Below the pieces are notes generated by a model. The model had not been told where the DNA came from and ran no database searches. It worked only from the letters and a program-made list of their open reading frames with translations. Below are positions 1 to 8,377 of a stretch of DNA of 64,000 nucleotides, in pieces. The stretch is from Gimesia sp. GTDB taxonomy: Bacteria > Planctomycetota > Planctomycetia > Planctomycetales > Planctomycetaceae. The DNA lies in NCBI GenBank assembly GCA_002706765.1, contig PAJV01000065.1, positions 1-64,000 on the forward strand, given 5' to 3'. Made by a program: the position numbers and the translations under genes. Each line of letters starts with the position of its first letter. Position 1 is the stretch's first letter.

Positions 1-67
1 CCGTGGCACACGGGAACCTCTCTATTAATTGCAATGGCTCCTGCTAAATCAGACGTGCGTGTGCCAT

Positions 68-145
68 CTGTCGGCTTGCCCGACAGTGCTGGTGCAACAC
101 CAGGAGTCACCTCTCGAAACGGGTAGCCCCGGATGTAATCCGGGG
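68..145. repeat. Three consecutive REP-like hairpins
   Basis: Three short perfect stem-loops follow each other. The first is CTGTCGG/CCGACAG at 68-74 and 80-86, the second CTGGTG/CACCAG at 89-94 and 98-103, the third CCCCGGAT/ATCCGGGG at 127-134 and 138-145. Short GC-rich palindromes in series outside genes are typical of REP/REPIN elements, and similar sequences are, from memory, common in planctomycete genomes. The stems are seen directly; the REP assignment is inference. No protein-coding gene is recognisable in the rest of 1-333. Confidence 0.5.
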
Positions 146-333
146 TTGTCGCAGACAACAGGAAACTGTCAGGGAAAACGTACAATTCAAAACAACAAAT
201 CCCACTCGTTCAACGTAGGGGGCGACCCATGTGTCGACCCGCCTGGCGAGTATCAACCCGGCATCACGAACAATGGGAACAACTGAAACCTCCTTATCAG
301 AATTCTTCTACCACGAAAAAACAGACTCCAGTT

Positions 334-654
334 TTACTCATCTTCATCATCAAAAACCTCCAGCGGTGGATGGGGTTGCAGTCCACGCTGAAACGGTAGC
401 TCGCATTCATGCTCAATGAGTATGGTTTCGTAATGTTGCAATCGGAACCAGAGCAGTTTTCTCAGCATCTCAAGCTCGACCTTCGCTTCTTCAAGATCGC
501 CCTTATCTATTTCTCGCCGCACCGCATCAGCCGTATGACATAGGTGCGTCAGAGAATCTCCCTGAATCAGCGAGCCGGGAAAGTTACGCCCCGGATGCCT
601 CATAATGGCATAGTTAGAGGCGTCCGAGTAGATCTCCACTTCTTCTTTTCGCAT
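334..654 (-). CDS. DUF6959 family protein
   Basis: This encodes a 106-residue soluble protein with no signal peptide. The N-terminal half carries the pattern YSDASNYAIMRHPGRNFPG followed by a GDSL segment, which I recognise as the DUF6959 family, small bacterial proteins of unknown function usually near 100 residues. The C-terminal half is a charged helix with many Glu and Leu residues and ends in an acidic tail. It is a single gene, with the hairpin cluster downstream and another minus-strand gene converging in the same direction behind it. No biochemical role is known for the family, so none is assigned. The ATG start at 654 gives the full family motif. Confidence 0.7.
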   Translation of the reverse strand: MRKEEVEIYSDASNYAIMRHPGRNFPGSLIQGDSLTHLCHTADAVRREIDKGDLEEAKVELEMLRKLLWFRLQHYETILIEHECELPFQRGLQPHPPLEVFDDEDE

Positions 655-720
655 GTTATTTCATTGTCCTCAGATTTCATTTCGTACTTTTCGCGGTAGA
701 AAAAAGTCCGCTTTACCCAC

Positions 721-2004
721 TCAAAACAACCCGCGTTTCCGCGCTTTCCAGTACGCAGCCAGATGATAGATCACGCCGCAGCTGGAGGTCTGTGCGTAGT
801 CCATCCGCAGGATGATGTCTGCCAGGTTCTGTTTCTGTGCCTCGGTGATCGGCAGATCGGCCAGCATCAGTGGCACGAGTGAAAGTTCACCCGCTTCGCG
901 GATTGCATGCCAGACACGGCGGTACGCCCCCCACTGGGGATTGCGATACTCGCCTTGCGTGATCCATTTTTCAGCCTTGCGCCAGTCGGGACCCAGCATG
1001 GTCAGATCCAGATCATACAGGGCTTTGCGGGCGTGGCCGATTTTGGAGAGTGCTTTTTCCGCCGTCTGTTTCATCAACCCGTGCAGGTCGGCTTTGAGCT
1101 GGGGATCCTGTTCCAGCTGATGCAGTAACTCGAACGAACACTGCATCTGAACATACACGTAAGCGGAATGATGTTCATCCGGTTTCATCGACTGTGTTTG
1201 TCGAATCGCCGGCGTCAGATAGTGACGATACTGTTTCCGATACTTCTCCTCACCCGTCACATCCCAGGCCGCCGCATAGATCATCGGCAGTCGTGCTGCT
1301 TCGTGGGGACGCACATTCCACATCCGGCAGATTCCCAGCGGACAGCGTTTGCCATCCGCTCGCAGGAAATCATAGTTCGTCTCCGCCGTCACATTGGCAA
1401 TCATCCGGTCGGCGACCGCAGACAGGATCGCACGGACCTCCTGTTTCGTTTTCTCATTGCACAGCGGACTGTGATAGTACCGCCACAAGCCGTGCACACA
1501 ATGCGTGTATTGATCGCGGGACGAATTGATATAAACGCTTTTGCCATCCTCGACACACACGGCGCGGGCAATAAAACCGGGTACGCCATGCACGGTCGCA
1601 CACAGTTTGATGCCTTGAAAAACGTTATCAATATCGGTTTTGAGTTTTTCATCCCCGGTGACGTCGTACATGTCGACGATGGTGCTCAGCATTGCCCCAC
1701 CCAGGATCATGCCGTCTTCCATCCCCGTGCTGTAACCACACGGATTGGGAAACTGCCGCTGGACTTCTTCCGCCGTCGGCAGATGGCCCAGTTCCTGCCC
1801 TGGCTCATAGCTGCTGAGATAATCATAAAACAGATGCGTCTGCGGCCGATAAAACCGCGTCCACGTCACCTGCCACGCCTGATCAATCTGCTGTTTCAGT
1901 AGCGCATACCGCTCGGGCTCCGATCCGTTCGCAGGAAGAGAGCAGAGCAAGAATAGAATGGTAATAACCGGTATCGAAAATCTTCTGGTGACTCTCTGTT
2001 TCAT
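721..2004 (-). CDS. Exported protein, probable alpha/alpha-barrel fold
   Basis: This encodes 427 residues with a clear signal peptide: a basic start with MKQR, then a hydrophobic stretch to about residue 27 ending in PANGS. The mature protein has recurring helical hairpins and aromatic motifs (for example around TWTRFYRP, and CVHGLWRYYHSP near residue 170) that look like a six-hairpin (alpha/alpha) toroid. This fold is found in many glycoside hydrolases and polysaccharide lyases. I could not place it in a named enzyme family and no catalytic pair can be asserted. A periplasmic or secreted carbohydrate-related role is inference from fold impression only. It is a single transcription unit on the minus strand. 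Confidence 0.6.
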   Translation of the reverse strand: MKQRVTRRFSIPVITILFLLCSLPANGSEPERYALLKQQIDQAWQVTWTRFYRPQTHLFYDYLSSYEPGQELGHLPTAEEVQRQFPNPCGYSTGMEDGMILGGAMLSTIVDMYDVTGDEKLKTDIDNVFQGIKLCATVHGVPGFIARAVCVEDGKSVYINSSRDQYTHCVHGLWRYYHSPLCNEKTKQEVRAILSAVADRMIANVTAETNYDFLRADGKRCPLGICRMWNVRPHEAARLPMIYAAAWDVTGEEKYRKQYRHYLTPAIRQTQSMKPDEHHSAYVYVQMQCSFELLHQLEQDPQLKADLHGLMKQTAEKALSKIGHARKALYDLDLTMLGPDWRKAEKWITQGEYRNPQWGAYRRVWHAIREAGELSLVPLMLADLPITEAQKQNLADIILRMDYAQTSSCGVIYHLAAYWKARKRGLF

Positions 2005-2084
2005 TGCATCGAAATCTTAAAATGAATTGTCTATCGAGTGATTGTGATAAGCCATTACGCTACAGGAATTCGTATTTTCCGATC

Positions 2085-2798
2085 TTAAGGAGTGTTGGGA
2101 GCGGGGCTCCACTCGATCAGGCAATCTGGTAATGCTTTCTGTATTGCCTGGTAATCTGCTTCGCTGACTCTGGTTTCATTCAGAAACAGAATTTGAAGCT
2201 GCTTCAGTCCATGCAATGATTTAACATCTTTGATCGGGGTATAGGCAAGGTTTAAATATTTAAGATTCGTCAATTGTGCGAGAGGGGACACGTCTGTGAT
2301 CTGGCATTGGATTAGTGACAGATATTGCAGTTGTTTCAAATTTGCTAAAGGGGCCAGGTTGCTGACAAAAGAGTGTTCAATGGACAAAGTTTTCAAATGT
2401 GGCAGATCAGCCAGCGGACTGATGTCAGTCATATCTGCTTCAGGGTATGCGGAGACTACGATGATATCATCGAGGTAATCGATCCCCAGGAAATCTCTTA
2501 ACCAGTCGGGACCTGGCGGCCGGAATTCTGTTTGAGGTTCTCCCTCCTCTGCTGCCTCATATCGGTAGCGTCCGTCATCTACTGTCCTGAATTCGTAACT
2601 GCCGGCTTCTCCTGTTTGGAATCGGTAGAGCCCCTGACCACGATCTTTACTCAGCCATTGAATTACTCTCCGCTGCTGATTGGCGTCGCTTATATTCTTG
2701 TCCACGACCCCCCCACCTGCCAACAGACAGGCCAGCAGGATCAACCCGCTTCCCATGAGCACACGGCGATTTCTGGTTGTGGGGGGCTTCATACTCAT
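2085..2798 (-). CDS. Membrane-anchored leucine-rich-repeat protein
   Basis: This encodes 237 residues. The N-terminus has a basic stretch (TRNRR) then a hydrophobic segment containing LLAC, which may be either an uncleaved anchor or a weak lipobox. From about residue 110 there are four to five leucine-rich repeats of the short internalin/SDS22 type, each with the pattern L-x-x-L-x-x-L-x-L and a DVSPLAQL-type linker. These form a curved binding surface. Paralogous LRR proteins of this size are common in planctomycetes, but their ligands are unknown. It is exported or membrane-bound and faces away from the cytoplasm. The next gene upstream is on the opposite strand, so this is a monocistron. 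Confidence 0.7.
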   Translation of the reverse strand: MSMKPPTTRNRRVLMGSGLILLACLLAGGGVVDKNISDANQQRRVIQWLSKDRGQGLYRFQTGEAGSYEFRTVDDGRYRYEAAEEGEPQTEFRPPGPDWLRDFLGIDYLDDIIVVSAYPEADMTDISPLADLPHLKTLSIEHSFVSNLAPLANLKQLQYLSLIQCQITDVSPLAQLTNLKYLNLAYTPIKDVKSLHGLKQLQILFLNETRVSEADYQAIQKALPDCLIEWSPAPNTP

Positions 2799-3004
2799 AC
2801 ACGAATGTTACCACAGCCACTCAATAGAAAAACAGCCCGTTCACTCGAATCTGGTCACCAGAACTCGTTCGTGTCATTTCATCTTTTTCGCAGTAGAAAA
2901 ATCAAAACTGCTCCACGATAGCAAAATTAACGTTCTTAATTTACCATGTAAGGGAGCACGCACCGCTAAATCAAATCAATATTGAAAAACAGGAAAGTCA
3001 TCCC

Positions 3005-3304
3005 GTGATCGAACATACCGTCACCTTTCGCCTGACGCATCCACATGGTTCTGCCTCAGAAACCAGGTTCCTCACCGCCGCCGCGGCCCTGGCAGAAATT
3101 CAGGATGTCAAAGACTTCGTCATCCGTCGCCAGACCAGCCCCAAAAATCAGCACACGTTCGGCATCAGCATGCGGTTCGACACACAGGAACAATACGACT
3201 TCTACAGCAATCATCCCGCACATCAGGCCTTTATCCAGGAACACTGGCTGAGCAGCGTCGACGATTTCCAGGAAGCCGACTTCGAACCCCTTGAGAGTGC
3301 CTGA
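3005..3304 (+). CDS. Dabb-family (stress-responsive alpha/beta barrel) protein
   Basis: This encodes 99 residues starting at GTG (3005), with GGAAAG about ten bases upstream. It opens with IEHTVTFRL and contains an HTFGISMRFDTQEQYDFYSNHPAH block; the VTFRL strand and the late NHPAHQAF segment are hallmarks of the Dabb (stress-responsive A/B barrel) ferredoxin-like fold. Members are small dimeric proteins, some of which are cyclases or decarboxylases, but most are unassigned. The gene lies 32 bases before the ceramidase-like gene in the same direction and may be co-transcribed with it. No function beyond the fold is claimed. Confidence 0.75.
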   Translation: MIEHTVTFRLTHPHGSASETRFLTAAAALAEIQDVKDFVIRRQTSPKNQHTFGISMRFDTQEQYDFYSNHPAHQAFIQEHWLSSVDDFQEADFEPLESA

Positions 3305-3336
3305 AGCCAATCACAGCTAACCCGGAGGAGTACACC

Positions 3337-4818
3337 ATGCCCACACACCTGTTTTCAGATCTGAAGCAATTGTTAAAGCTGACATCACCGGGGCTGCTGC
3401 TCCTGCTGGCACTACTGATGGCAACGCCGTCGCACGCTGCGGAATTATACGTGGGCGCTGCGACCACAGATATTACTCCGAAACTGCCGGTCTCGCTGAC
3501 CGGCCAGATGCGAACCCGCATCGCCAAAACAGTGGAAAGCCCGGTCACCGCTACTGCACTGGTGCTGGAATCGCGCGAAGGAGATAAATCACTCGAACAC
3601 GCCGTCTTTGTTTCCTGCGACCTGGTCTGCATTCGTGGCGGCATCCATGAAGCGGTGCGCGACAAACTCAAAGGCAAAGTGAACGGCCTTGATCTCAAGA
3701 AGGTCATCATGAACGCCACCCACACTCACACCGCGCCCACGATGATTGAAGGACGCTACACACTGCCGGAAACCGGAGTCACCAAACCGGCCGAGTTCGT
3801 GGAATTCGCCTCGCAGAAAATCGCTGACGCCATCATCGAAGCCTGGAACAATCGCCAGCCGGGACGCGTCGGCTGGGGACTGGGGCATGCGGTTGTTGCA
3901 CAGAATCGTCGCGCCCTGTACCAGGGAGGCTGGGCGAAAATGTATGGCAGCACCAGCGCCAAAGATTTTCGCGGCATCGAAGGCTACGAAGATCACGGCG
4001 TCGAAGTCCTCTTTTTCTGGAACAACGATGACAAACTGATCGCCACCGCCGTCAACGTCGCCTGCCCTGCGCAGGCCGTCGAAGGCCGCTCTGCCGTCAA
4101 TGCCGACTTCTGGCATGAGGTTCGCGAAACCTTGAAGAAGAAGTACGGCGAACAGCTCTGTGTACTCGGCTGGACCGGTGCCGGCGGCGATCAGGTGCCC
4201 CGCCCCATGTATCGCAAATCAGCCGAAGCCCGCATGATGAAACTGCGTGAGCTGACACTGCTGGAAGAGATTTCACGCCGCATCGTCAACGCCTGGGAAG
4301 AAGCCTACGCCGGCGCGCAACAGGAAAAACACGCCGACCCGATTCTGAAACACGAAGTCAGAACCATCGAACTTCCCCGCCAGATCGTCACCGACGAAGA
4401 TTACGCACGCGTACAAAAAGAGGTCGCCGCTTATGCCGACGATCCCTCCAAGGTCTGGATCAAAAACTGGAAACAGTCCGTTCTGGATCGCTACGACGCA
4501 CAGCACGCAAGGACAGAAAAACCGTATGAAATGGAACTGCACACCCTGCGTCTGGGCGATGTCGCTCTCGCCACGAATGATTTCGAACTCTTCACCGATT
4601 TCGGCACCCAGATGAAATCCCGCAGCCCGGCCCTGCAGACGTTCGTGATCCAGCTTTGCGGCCCCGGTTCCTACGTGCCCAGCGAACGCGCCGTTCGCGG
4701 CGGCAGCTACAGCGCGATCATCGAAAGCAACAACGTCGGCCCCAAAGGCGGCCAGGTCCTCACCGAAGAAACCCTCAAGTCGATCAACGAACAGTTCAAA
4801 AAAAGTTCCAGCGACTGA
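3337..4818 (+). CDS. Neutral/alkaline ceramidase-like exported protein
   Basis: This encodes 493 residues preceded by GGAGGAG six bases before the ATG. A long signal peptide ends at SHAAEL near residue 36. The mature protein starts with VGAATTDITP, the typical opening of the neutral/alkaline non-lysosomal ceramidase domain. About 90 residues later it has NATHTHTAPT, whose histidines match the zinc site of that family. The protein is shorter than true neutral ceramidases and lacks an obvious C-terminal immunoglobulin-like domain, as is usual for the many planctomycete paralogues. Hydrolysis of an N-acyl lipid is therefore plausible but unproven. It is likely periplasmic or secreted. It follows the Dabb gene and precedes the DUF3565 gene. 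Confidence 0.75.
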   Translation: MPTHLFSDLKQLLKLTSPGLLLLLALLMATPSHAAELYVGAATTDITPKLPVSLTGQMRTRIAKTVESPVTATALVLESREGDKSLEHAVFVSCDLVCIRGGIHEAVRDKLKGKVNGLDLKKVIMNATHTHTAPTMIEGRYTLPETGVTKPAEFVEFASQKIADAIIEAWNNRQPGRVGWGLGHAVVAQNRRALYQGGWAKMYGSTSAKDFRGIEGYEDHGVEVLFFWNNDDKLIATAVNVACPAQAVEGRSAVNADFWHEVRETLKKKYGEQLCVLGWTGAGGDQVPRPMYRKSAEARMMKLRELTLLEEISRRIVNAWEEAYAGAQQEKHADPILKHEVRTIELPRQIVTDEDYARVQKEVAAYADDPSKVWIKNWKQSVLDRYDAQHARTEKPYEMELHTLRLGDVALATNDFELFTDFGTQMKSRSPALQTFVIQLCGPGSYVPSERAVRGGSYSAIIESNNVGPKGGQVLTEETLKSINEQFKKSSSD

Positions 4819-4844
4819 GCAGCGATATTTTATCAGGACTCTCC

Positions 4845-5045
4845 ATGCTGCAGCCCATTACCGGTTATCACACTGACGAAGAGGGACACTGGGTCGCGGA
4901 ACTCGCGTGCGGCCACAAACAGCACGTCCGCCACAACCCACCGCTCGAAGAACGCCCCTGGGTCACAACCGCAGCAGGCCGCGCCTCGATGCTGGGCCAT
5001 CAGCTCAACTGCAAAAAATGCGACGAAAACGCACCACCCGATTAA
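4845..5045 (+). CDS. DUF3565 family zinc-binding-like small protein
   Basis: A 66-residue protein starts at ATG 4845, 26 bases after the ceramidase-like gene. It begins ITGYHTDEEGHWVAELACGHKQHVRHNPP and ends with CKKC. The pattern of Trp-Val-Ala-x-Leu-x-Cys-Gly-His followed by RHNPP and a later Cys-x-x-Cys is the signature of DUF3565. The conserved Cys and His residues suggest a bound metal, although the function is unknown. The longer reading frame that starts upstream overlaps the ceramidase-like gene and is not used here, because the family begins at this methionine. The stop codon lies inside the left end of a perfect palindrome. Confidence 0.8.
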   Translation: MLQPITGYHTDEEGHWVAELACGHKQHVRHNPPLEERPWVTTAAGRASMLGHQLNCKKCDENAPPD

Positions 5046-5092
5046 AAAGGTGTCAGGAACCTTAATATTAAGGTTCCTGACACCTTTTTAAT
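5041..5092. terminator. Perfect 52-base palindrome, likely bidirectional terminator or REP-type repeat
   Basis: The 26-base arms 5041-5066 and 5067-5092 are exact reverse complements with no spacer. Each arm carries an A/T tract and the core GGTGTCAGGAACC. The stop codon of the DUF3565 gene lies in the left arm, and hmp converges from the right, so the element could end transcription from both sides. The core sequence resembles a dispersed repeat known from planctomycetes and other bacteria, which is recalled rather than checked here. Confidence 0.7.
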
Positions 5093-5194
5093 GCCTGCCT
5101 CGTCTGTTATTAAACCTCTTAATGTCAAACGGCTTCTGAATGACCATCCATCCAGAAGCCGTTCATCATTGACAGTATCTTCGCGAAATACGCA

Positions 5195-6436
5195 TCAGCC
5201 GACGGCAGCCGCGCTTTCAATATCCTGTCGTGGTCCGAAGAATTCAAAGTGCATCCGATCGTCGCCCACATCCAGTGCCTGCAGACTGCGATACACATTC
5301 TGCATGAAGGCTTTCGGGCCGCAGAAATAGTACTCGGCGTCTTCAAACGGCGTCCACTCCCGCAGCAGGCTTTCACTCACAACGCCTGTCGCGTCACACC
5401 GCTGCAGTTCCACATCCCCTTCTACAGGCTGGTCGTAGATCACACGTGTCTGTAACTTTGAAGCACTCTGCTGCAACTGCTGTACTTCTTCCGCAAACGC
5501 ATGCGTGCTGCTGTTGCGGGCGGCCTGCAGCAGGTAAACGGGTCGCTCGGGTTGCGTCGCTAGTACTGTTTTCGCCATCGCCAGTAACGGCGTGATACCA
5601 ATTCCACCCGCCAGCAGTACCACAGGTCGTGTTGAAGGTGTATCCGCTGCCAGGGTGAACTCACCACAGGGAGGACCGATCTGCAGTGTATCGCCGAGCT
5701 CGACCTGTTCATGCAGATAATTCGAAATCAATCCGCCAGGCGCATCCGCCGCCAACGGGCCTTCTTTCTTCACGCTGATCCGGTAATATCCCTGGCCGGG
5801 CTGATCGGAGAGACTGTAGTTCCGCGGAGAAGTCGGCGTGGTGGGATGATCGATCTTCACCGTGATGTACTGGCCTGGCTGATAGTCGGGAATCGCCTTT
5901 CCGTCAGCCGGTTTGAGATAGAACGAAGTCACCACATCGCTTTCCTGCTCCTTGCGATCTACAACAAACGAACGATAACCGTTCCAGCCACCGACTGCCG
6001 CCTGCTGTGCTGCGTAGATCTGTTGCTCGCGACCGATGCAGACGTCCGCCAGCAGCTGATAGGCTTCTCCCACCGCGGCCAGCACTTCATCGGTCGCGCC
6101 GTCCCCCATCACTTCCTTGATGGCCGCCAGCAGATGTTTGCCGACAATCGGATATTGTTCAGCCTGAATGCCCAGCGAACAATGTTTCTGCGCGATCAGT
6201 TCCACCGCGGGAGTCAGCGCTTCCAGGTCATCGATGTGAAGGAAATAGGCACAGATGGCACCCGCCAGGGCTTTCTGCTGACCGCCGGAATGCTGGTGGG
6301 CCTGGTTGAAATAGGCCTGCACTTCAGGGTTCTCTCTGAACATGCGTTGATAGAAAACCCGAGTAACCGTTTCCGCATTGGCGGCGACCGCAGGGGTGAT
6401 ATCTTTGACAATTTGGATTGTTTTAGCGCTTAACAT
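5195..6436 (-). CDS. hmp: Flavohaemoprotein (nitric oxide dioxygenase)
   Basis: This encodes 413 residues, the usual Hmp length. The protein oxidises NO to nitrate using O2 and NAD(P)H. Residues 1-140 form the globin domain with Tyr29 (B10), Gln53 (E7) and the proximal haem ligand His85 in KHCSLGI. The FAD-binding domain follows, with RNYSLSDQ near residue 205. The NAD(P)H domain has [11 protein letters not shown] and ends with the conserved FEFFGPR. All key residues are present, so a functional cytoplasmic NO dioxygenase is expected. It is transcribed divergently from an Rrf2-type regulator 134 bases away. This is the classical arrangement for NO-sensing NsrR control, and repeats in the gap may be the operator. 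Confidence 0.95.
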   Translation of the reverse strand: MLSAKTIQIVKDITPAVAANAETVTRVFYQRMFRENPEVQAYFNQAHQHSGGQQKALAGAICAYFLHIDDLEALTPAVELIAQKHCSLGIQAEQYPIVGKHLLAAIKEVMGDGATDEVLAAVGEAYQLLADVCIGREQQIYAAQQAAVGGWNGYRSFVVDRKEQESDVVTSFYLKPADGKAIPDYQPGQYITVKIDHPTTPTSPRNYSLSDQPGQGYYRISVKKEGPLAADAPGGLISNYLHEQVELGDTLQIGPPCGEFTLAADTPSTRPVVLLAGGIGITPLLAMAKTVLATQPERPVYLLQAARNSSTHAFAEEVQQLQQSASKLQTRVIYDQPVEGDVELQRCDATGVVSESLLREWTPFEDAEYYFCGPKAFMQNVYRSLQALDVGDDRMHFEFFGPRQDIESAAAVG

Positions 6437-6495
6437 AATGAAGTTCTCCCGAGAGAAAGCTTGAAATACAGGCCGAAACCTTTATACTACATAGA

Positions 6496-6534
6496 AAGGT
6501 ATAGAATATAATTCTGCATGTCAAGGTGTAGAAT
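6496..6534. promoter_or_regulatory. Candidate operator between hmp and the Rrf2 gene
   Basis: The A+T-rich gap has two direct copies of AAGGTRTAGAAT at 6496-6507 and 6523-6534, with starts 27 bases apart. An inverted pair, AGAAT and ATTCT, overlaps the first copy (6503-6507 and 6511-6515). The site lies between divergent start codons, so it could serve both promoters. Binding by the Rrf2 protein is inferred from position, not shown. Confidence 0.45.
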
Positions 6535-6570
6535 TGAGGATATTTTTAAAAAACGACCTGGAACTCCAAA

Positions 6571-6996
6571 ATGCTCTCTAAAACTCACGAATATGCCCTG
6601 CGCGCGGTCGCCTGCCTGGCAGGACAACCCGGAAAACCGGCATCCGCTGACTTCCTGGCGGAACGAACGAAAGTCCCCCGCCGCTATCTGACCCGCGTGC
6701 TGCAGGACCTGGCAGCGTCGGGGATCGTGAGTTCCAAAAGCGGCCCCAAAGGGGGCTATGAACTGATCGCAGAAAGTGGCGACCTGACGATATTGGATAT
6801 CGTGAACGCGATTGCCCCGCTGGAGCGGATCAACGCCTGTCCGCTGGGGCTGAAATCGCACACCAGTCTCTGTCCGCTGCATGCGGAACTGGATCGGGTC
6901 TACGCCGACACCGAAGCCGCCTTCTCACGCGTAACAATCAAACAGCTGCTGGAATCCACCAGCACGATCATTCCCCTGTGTGATATCAAAGTCTGA
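6571..6996 (+). CDS. Rrf2-family regulator, NsrR-like
   Basis: This encodes 141 residues, typical of Rrf2 regulators. An N-terminal winged helix-turn-helix begins [16 protein letters not shown] and includes the recognition segment [19 protein letters not shown], followed by the wing SGPKGGYEL. Cys90 and Cys101 lie in the region where NsrR and IscR carry cluster ligands, and Cys137 is near the C-terminus. The usual three closely spaced cysteines are not seen, so cluster ligation may differ from that of classical NsrR. Divergence from hmp strongly suggests that it represses the NO dioxygenase gene until NO damages the cluster. Calling it nsrR would go beyond the evidence. Confidence 0.85.
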   Translation: MLSKTHEYALRAVACLAGQPGKPASADFLAERTKVPRRYLTRVLQDLAASGIVSSKSGPKGGYELIAESGDLTILDIVNAIAPLERINACPLGLKSHTSLCPLHAELDRVYADTEAAFSRVTIKQLLESTSTIIPLCDIKV

Positions 6997-7073
6997 ACCA
7001 GACACGCATGGTCTGTCCCCATAGAATTTCACACAAAGAAGTTTCTGGTCAGGAGATATTTCTGACAGCGCAG

Positions 7074-7111
7074 TAAAAAAGCGATGGCCGCCTGAAGGAG
7101 GAAGCCATCGC
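7074..7111 (-). terminator. Rho-independent terminator of the Gln/Arg-rich exported protein gene
   Basis: On the minus strand the stem GCGATGGC (7104-7111) pairs with GCCATCGC (7081-7088), and TTTTTTACT follows at once. It starts about 40 bases after the stop codon of the gene at 7153-8238. Confidence 0.85.
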
Positions 7112-7152
7112 CTCGTTACGCTGATGAGCTGTCGGCAAGAGTTCCGTTAAGA

Positions 7153-8238
7153 CTAACGGTTACTTTGCTCATAGCGTTCTGAATTGGCAGTCTCTTGACG
7201 GGTTTGTCGTGCATCACGTGAATAGCGTGAGCTACGTGAGTCGCGAGACTTCATTGCACCACGAATCGTGCGGCTGGTGGGTTCGCGGACATCAATGCTC
7301 TGTCCATCCACGCGAATCAGTTGTGCGATCAGTGCATCCTGATCGTTGATTCTGCCTTCCCGCGCCAGCAGTTTAACTGACGTCCCTTCCGAGAGGTCCA
7401 CATCTTCAAATTCACTGGCGGGTCCCAGATTGACACGTCGGGTTTCGTCTTTTCCTTTCAGGGCTAAATCAGCGACGAGGAACTTCCCATCGCGTCCCCG
7501 GAAGCTGGTCTTCCGCGTATTCTCGATGGTTCCCTGGAATTTTCTCAGACCTTGACGCTGAGGCAGCTCGTTCTGAATCGTTTCTCCATTAAAGGATACG
7601 AACTGCGCCATCACAGCCGAGTCATCATTGATTCGGGCGCGAATGCCTCTCACATTGATTTCGTCTCCTTTTCCCAGGTCAAGCTGACTGACTTTTTCTT
7701 TCGCTCCCAGGCAGACACGCAGAGTTTTGCCTTCATCGGTCTTCAACTTTGCGACCATCTGTGTCTGGTCTGAAGAGGTCATGTTCTTTTCCTGAAGATT
7801 CTTGATCTTACCGGTGAGCTGCACCTGCCGATCGCGTTGACCACGCTGCCCCCGCTCTCCGCGCTGCATCTGCGCCGAGCCCCGGTTTGCTTGTGAACGC
7901 TGCCGACTCTGATTCTGGGCATTTTCCAGATCATACAGAAAGATCGTTTCGACCGCGTCGTATACACCATCACGATCATAGTCGACCCCGACGTGGACCC
8001 AGCCATCCATATCCAGGCGGTAGCGGCTCTGCTCGCGATCGCTTGATGATTGCTGTTGCGAACGCTTACCGCGCTTTGAATGCTGTTTATCCTGCGAATG
8101 TTGACTCTGTTTCCGGGCGGATTTCTGATTTGACTGATCTTGTTGTGATCTGTTTTTGTCCTCAGCCTGAGCAGGCACAACCAGTGCCACAGCCAGACCA
8201 AACGCAGAGGTTAATAGTACAGACTTACTGAAATTCAT
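7153..8238 (-). CDS. Exported basic Gln/Arg/Ser-rich protein with duplicated domain
   Basis: This encodes 361 residues with AAAGGAG eight bases before the ATG. A signal peptide ends near VPAQAED. A low-complexity Lys/Gln/Ser/Arg segment follows, then a short Asp-rich loop DYDRDGVYD that could bind calcium. Two copies of a domain of about 80 residues follow, starting near KIKNLQEKN and FQGTIENTR. Both share a strand-rich pattern with L-x-K-x-D-x-x-x-x-x-R-x-x-L-G and end in a FxxxNGxxI or RVDGQSI motif. The C-terminus is again rich in Ser and Arg. No named family was recognised. The net positive charge contrasts with the very acidic product of the next gene upstream, so the two may interact outside the cytoplasm (inference). 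Confidence 0.7.
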   Translation of the reverse strand: MNFSKSVLLTSAFGLAVALVVPAQAEDKNRSQQDQSNQKSARKQSQHSQDKQHSKRGKRSQQQSSSDREQSRYRLDMDGWVHVGVDYDRDGVYDAVETIFLYDLENAQNQSRQRSQANRGSAQMQRGERGQRGQRDRQVQLTGKIKNLQEKNMTSSDQTQMVAKLKTDEGKTLRVCLGAKEKVSQLDLGKGDEINVRGIRARINDDSAVMAQFVSFNGETIQNELPQRQGLRKFQGTIENTRKTSFRGRDGKFLVADLALKGKDETRRVNLGPASEFEDVDLSEGTSVKLLAREGRINDQDALIAQLIRVDGQSIDVREPTSRTIRGAMKSRDSRSSRYSRDARQTRQETANSERYEQSNR

Positions 8239-8377
8239 TAATCAAACTCCTTTAATTGTTGATTCAAATTAGTTTTCGTTTCGGGATCTCAGCAGGAGAG
8301 GGAGACCGCGGCCCGCCGTGGAAACCACGTTGTACCGACGGGCACACGGATCGTCCCTCAACACACTCCCCCTGAGC

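Noticed and set aside
29-419. Two short plus-strand frames at the window start
   Set aside because: They cover REP-like hairpins or oppose the DUF6959 gene and have no recognisable features.
1168-1902. 244-codon plus-strand frame inside the exported protein gene at 721-2004
   Set aside because: It is Arg/His-rich and lacks a ribosome-binding site; the minus-strand gene has a clear signal peptide.
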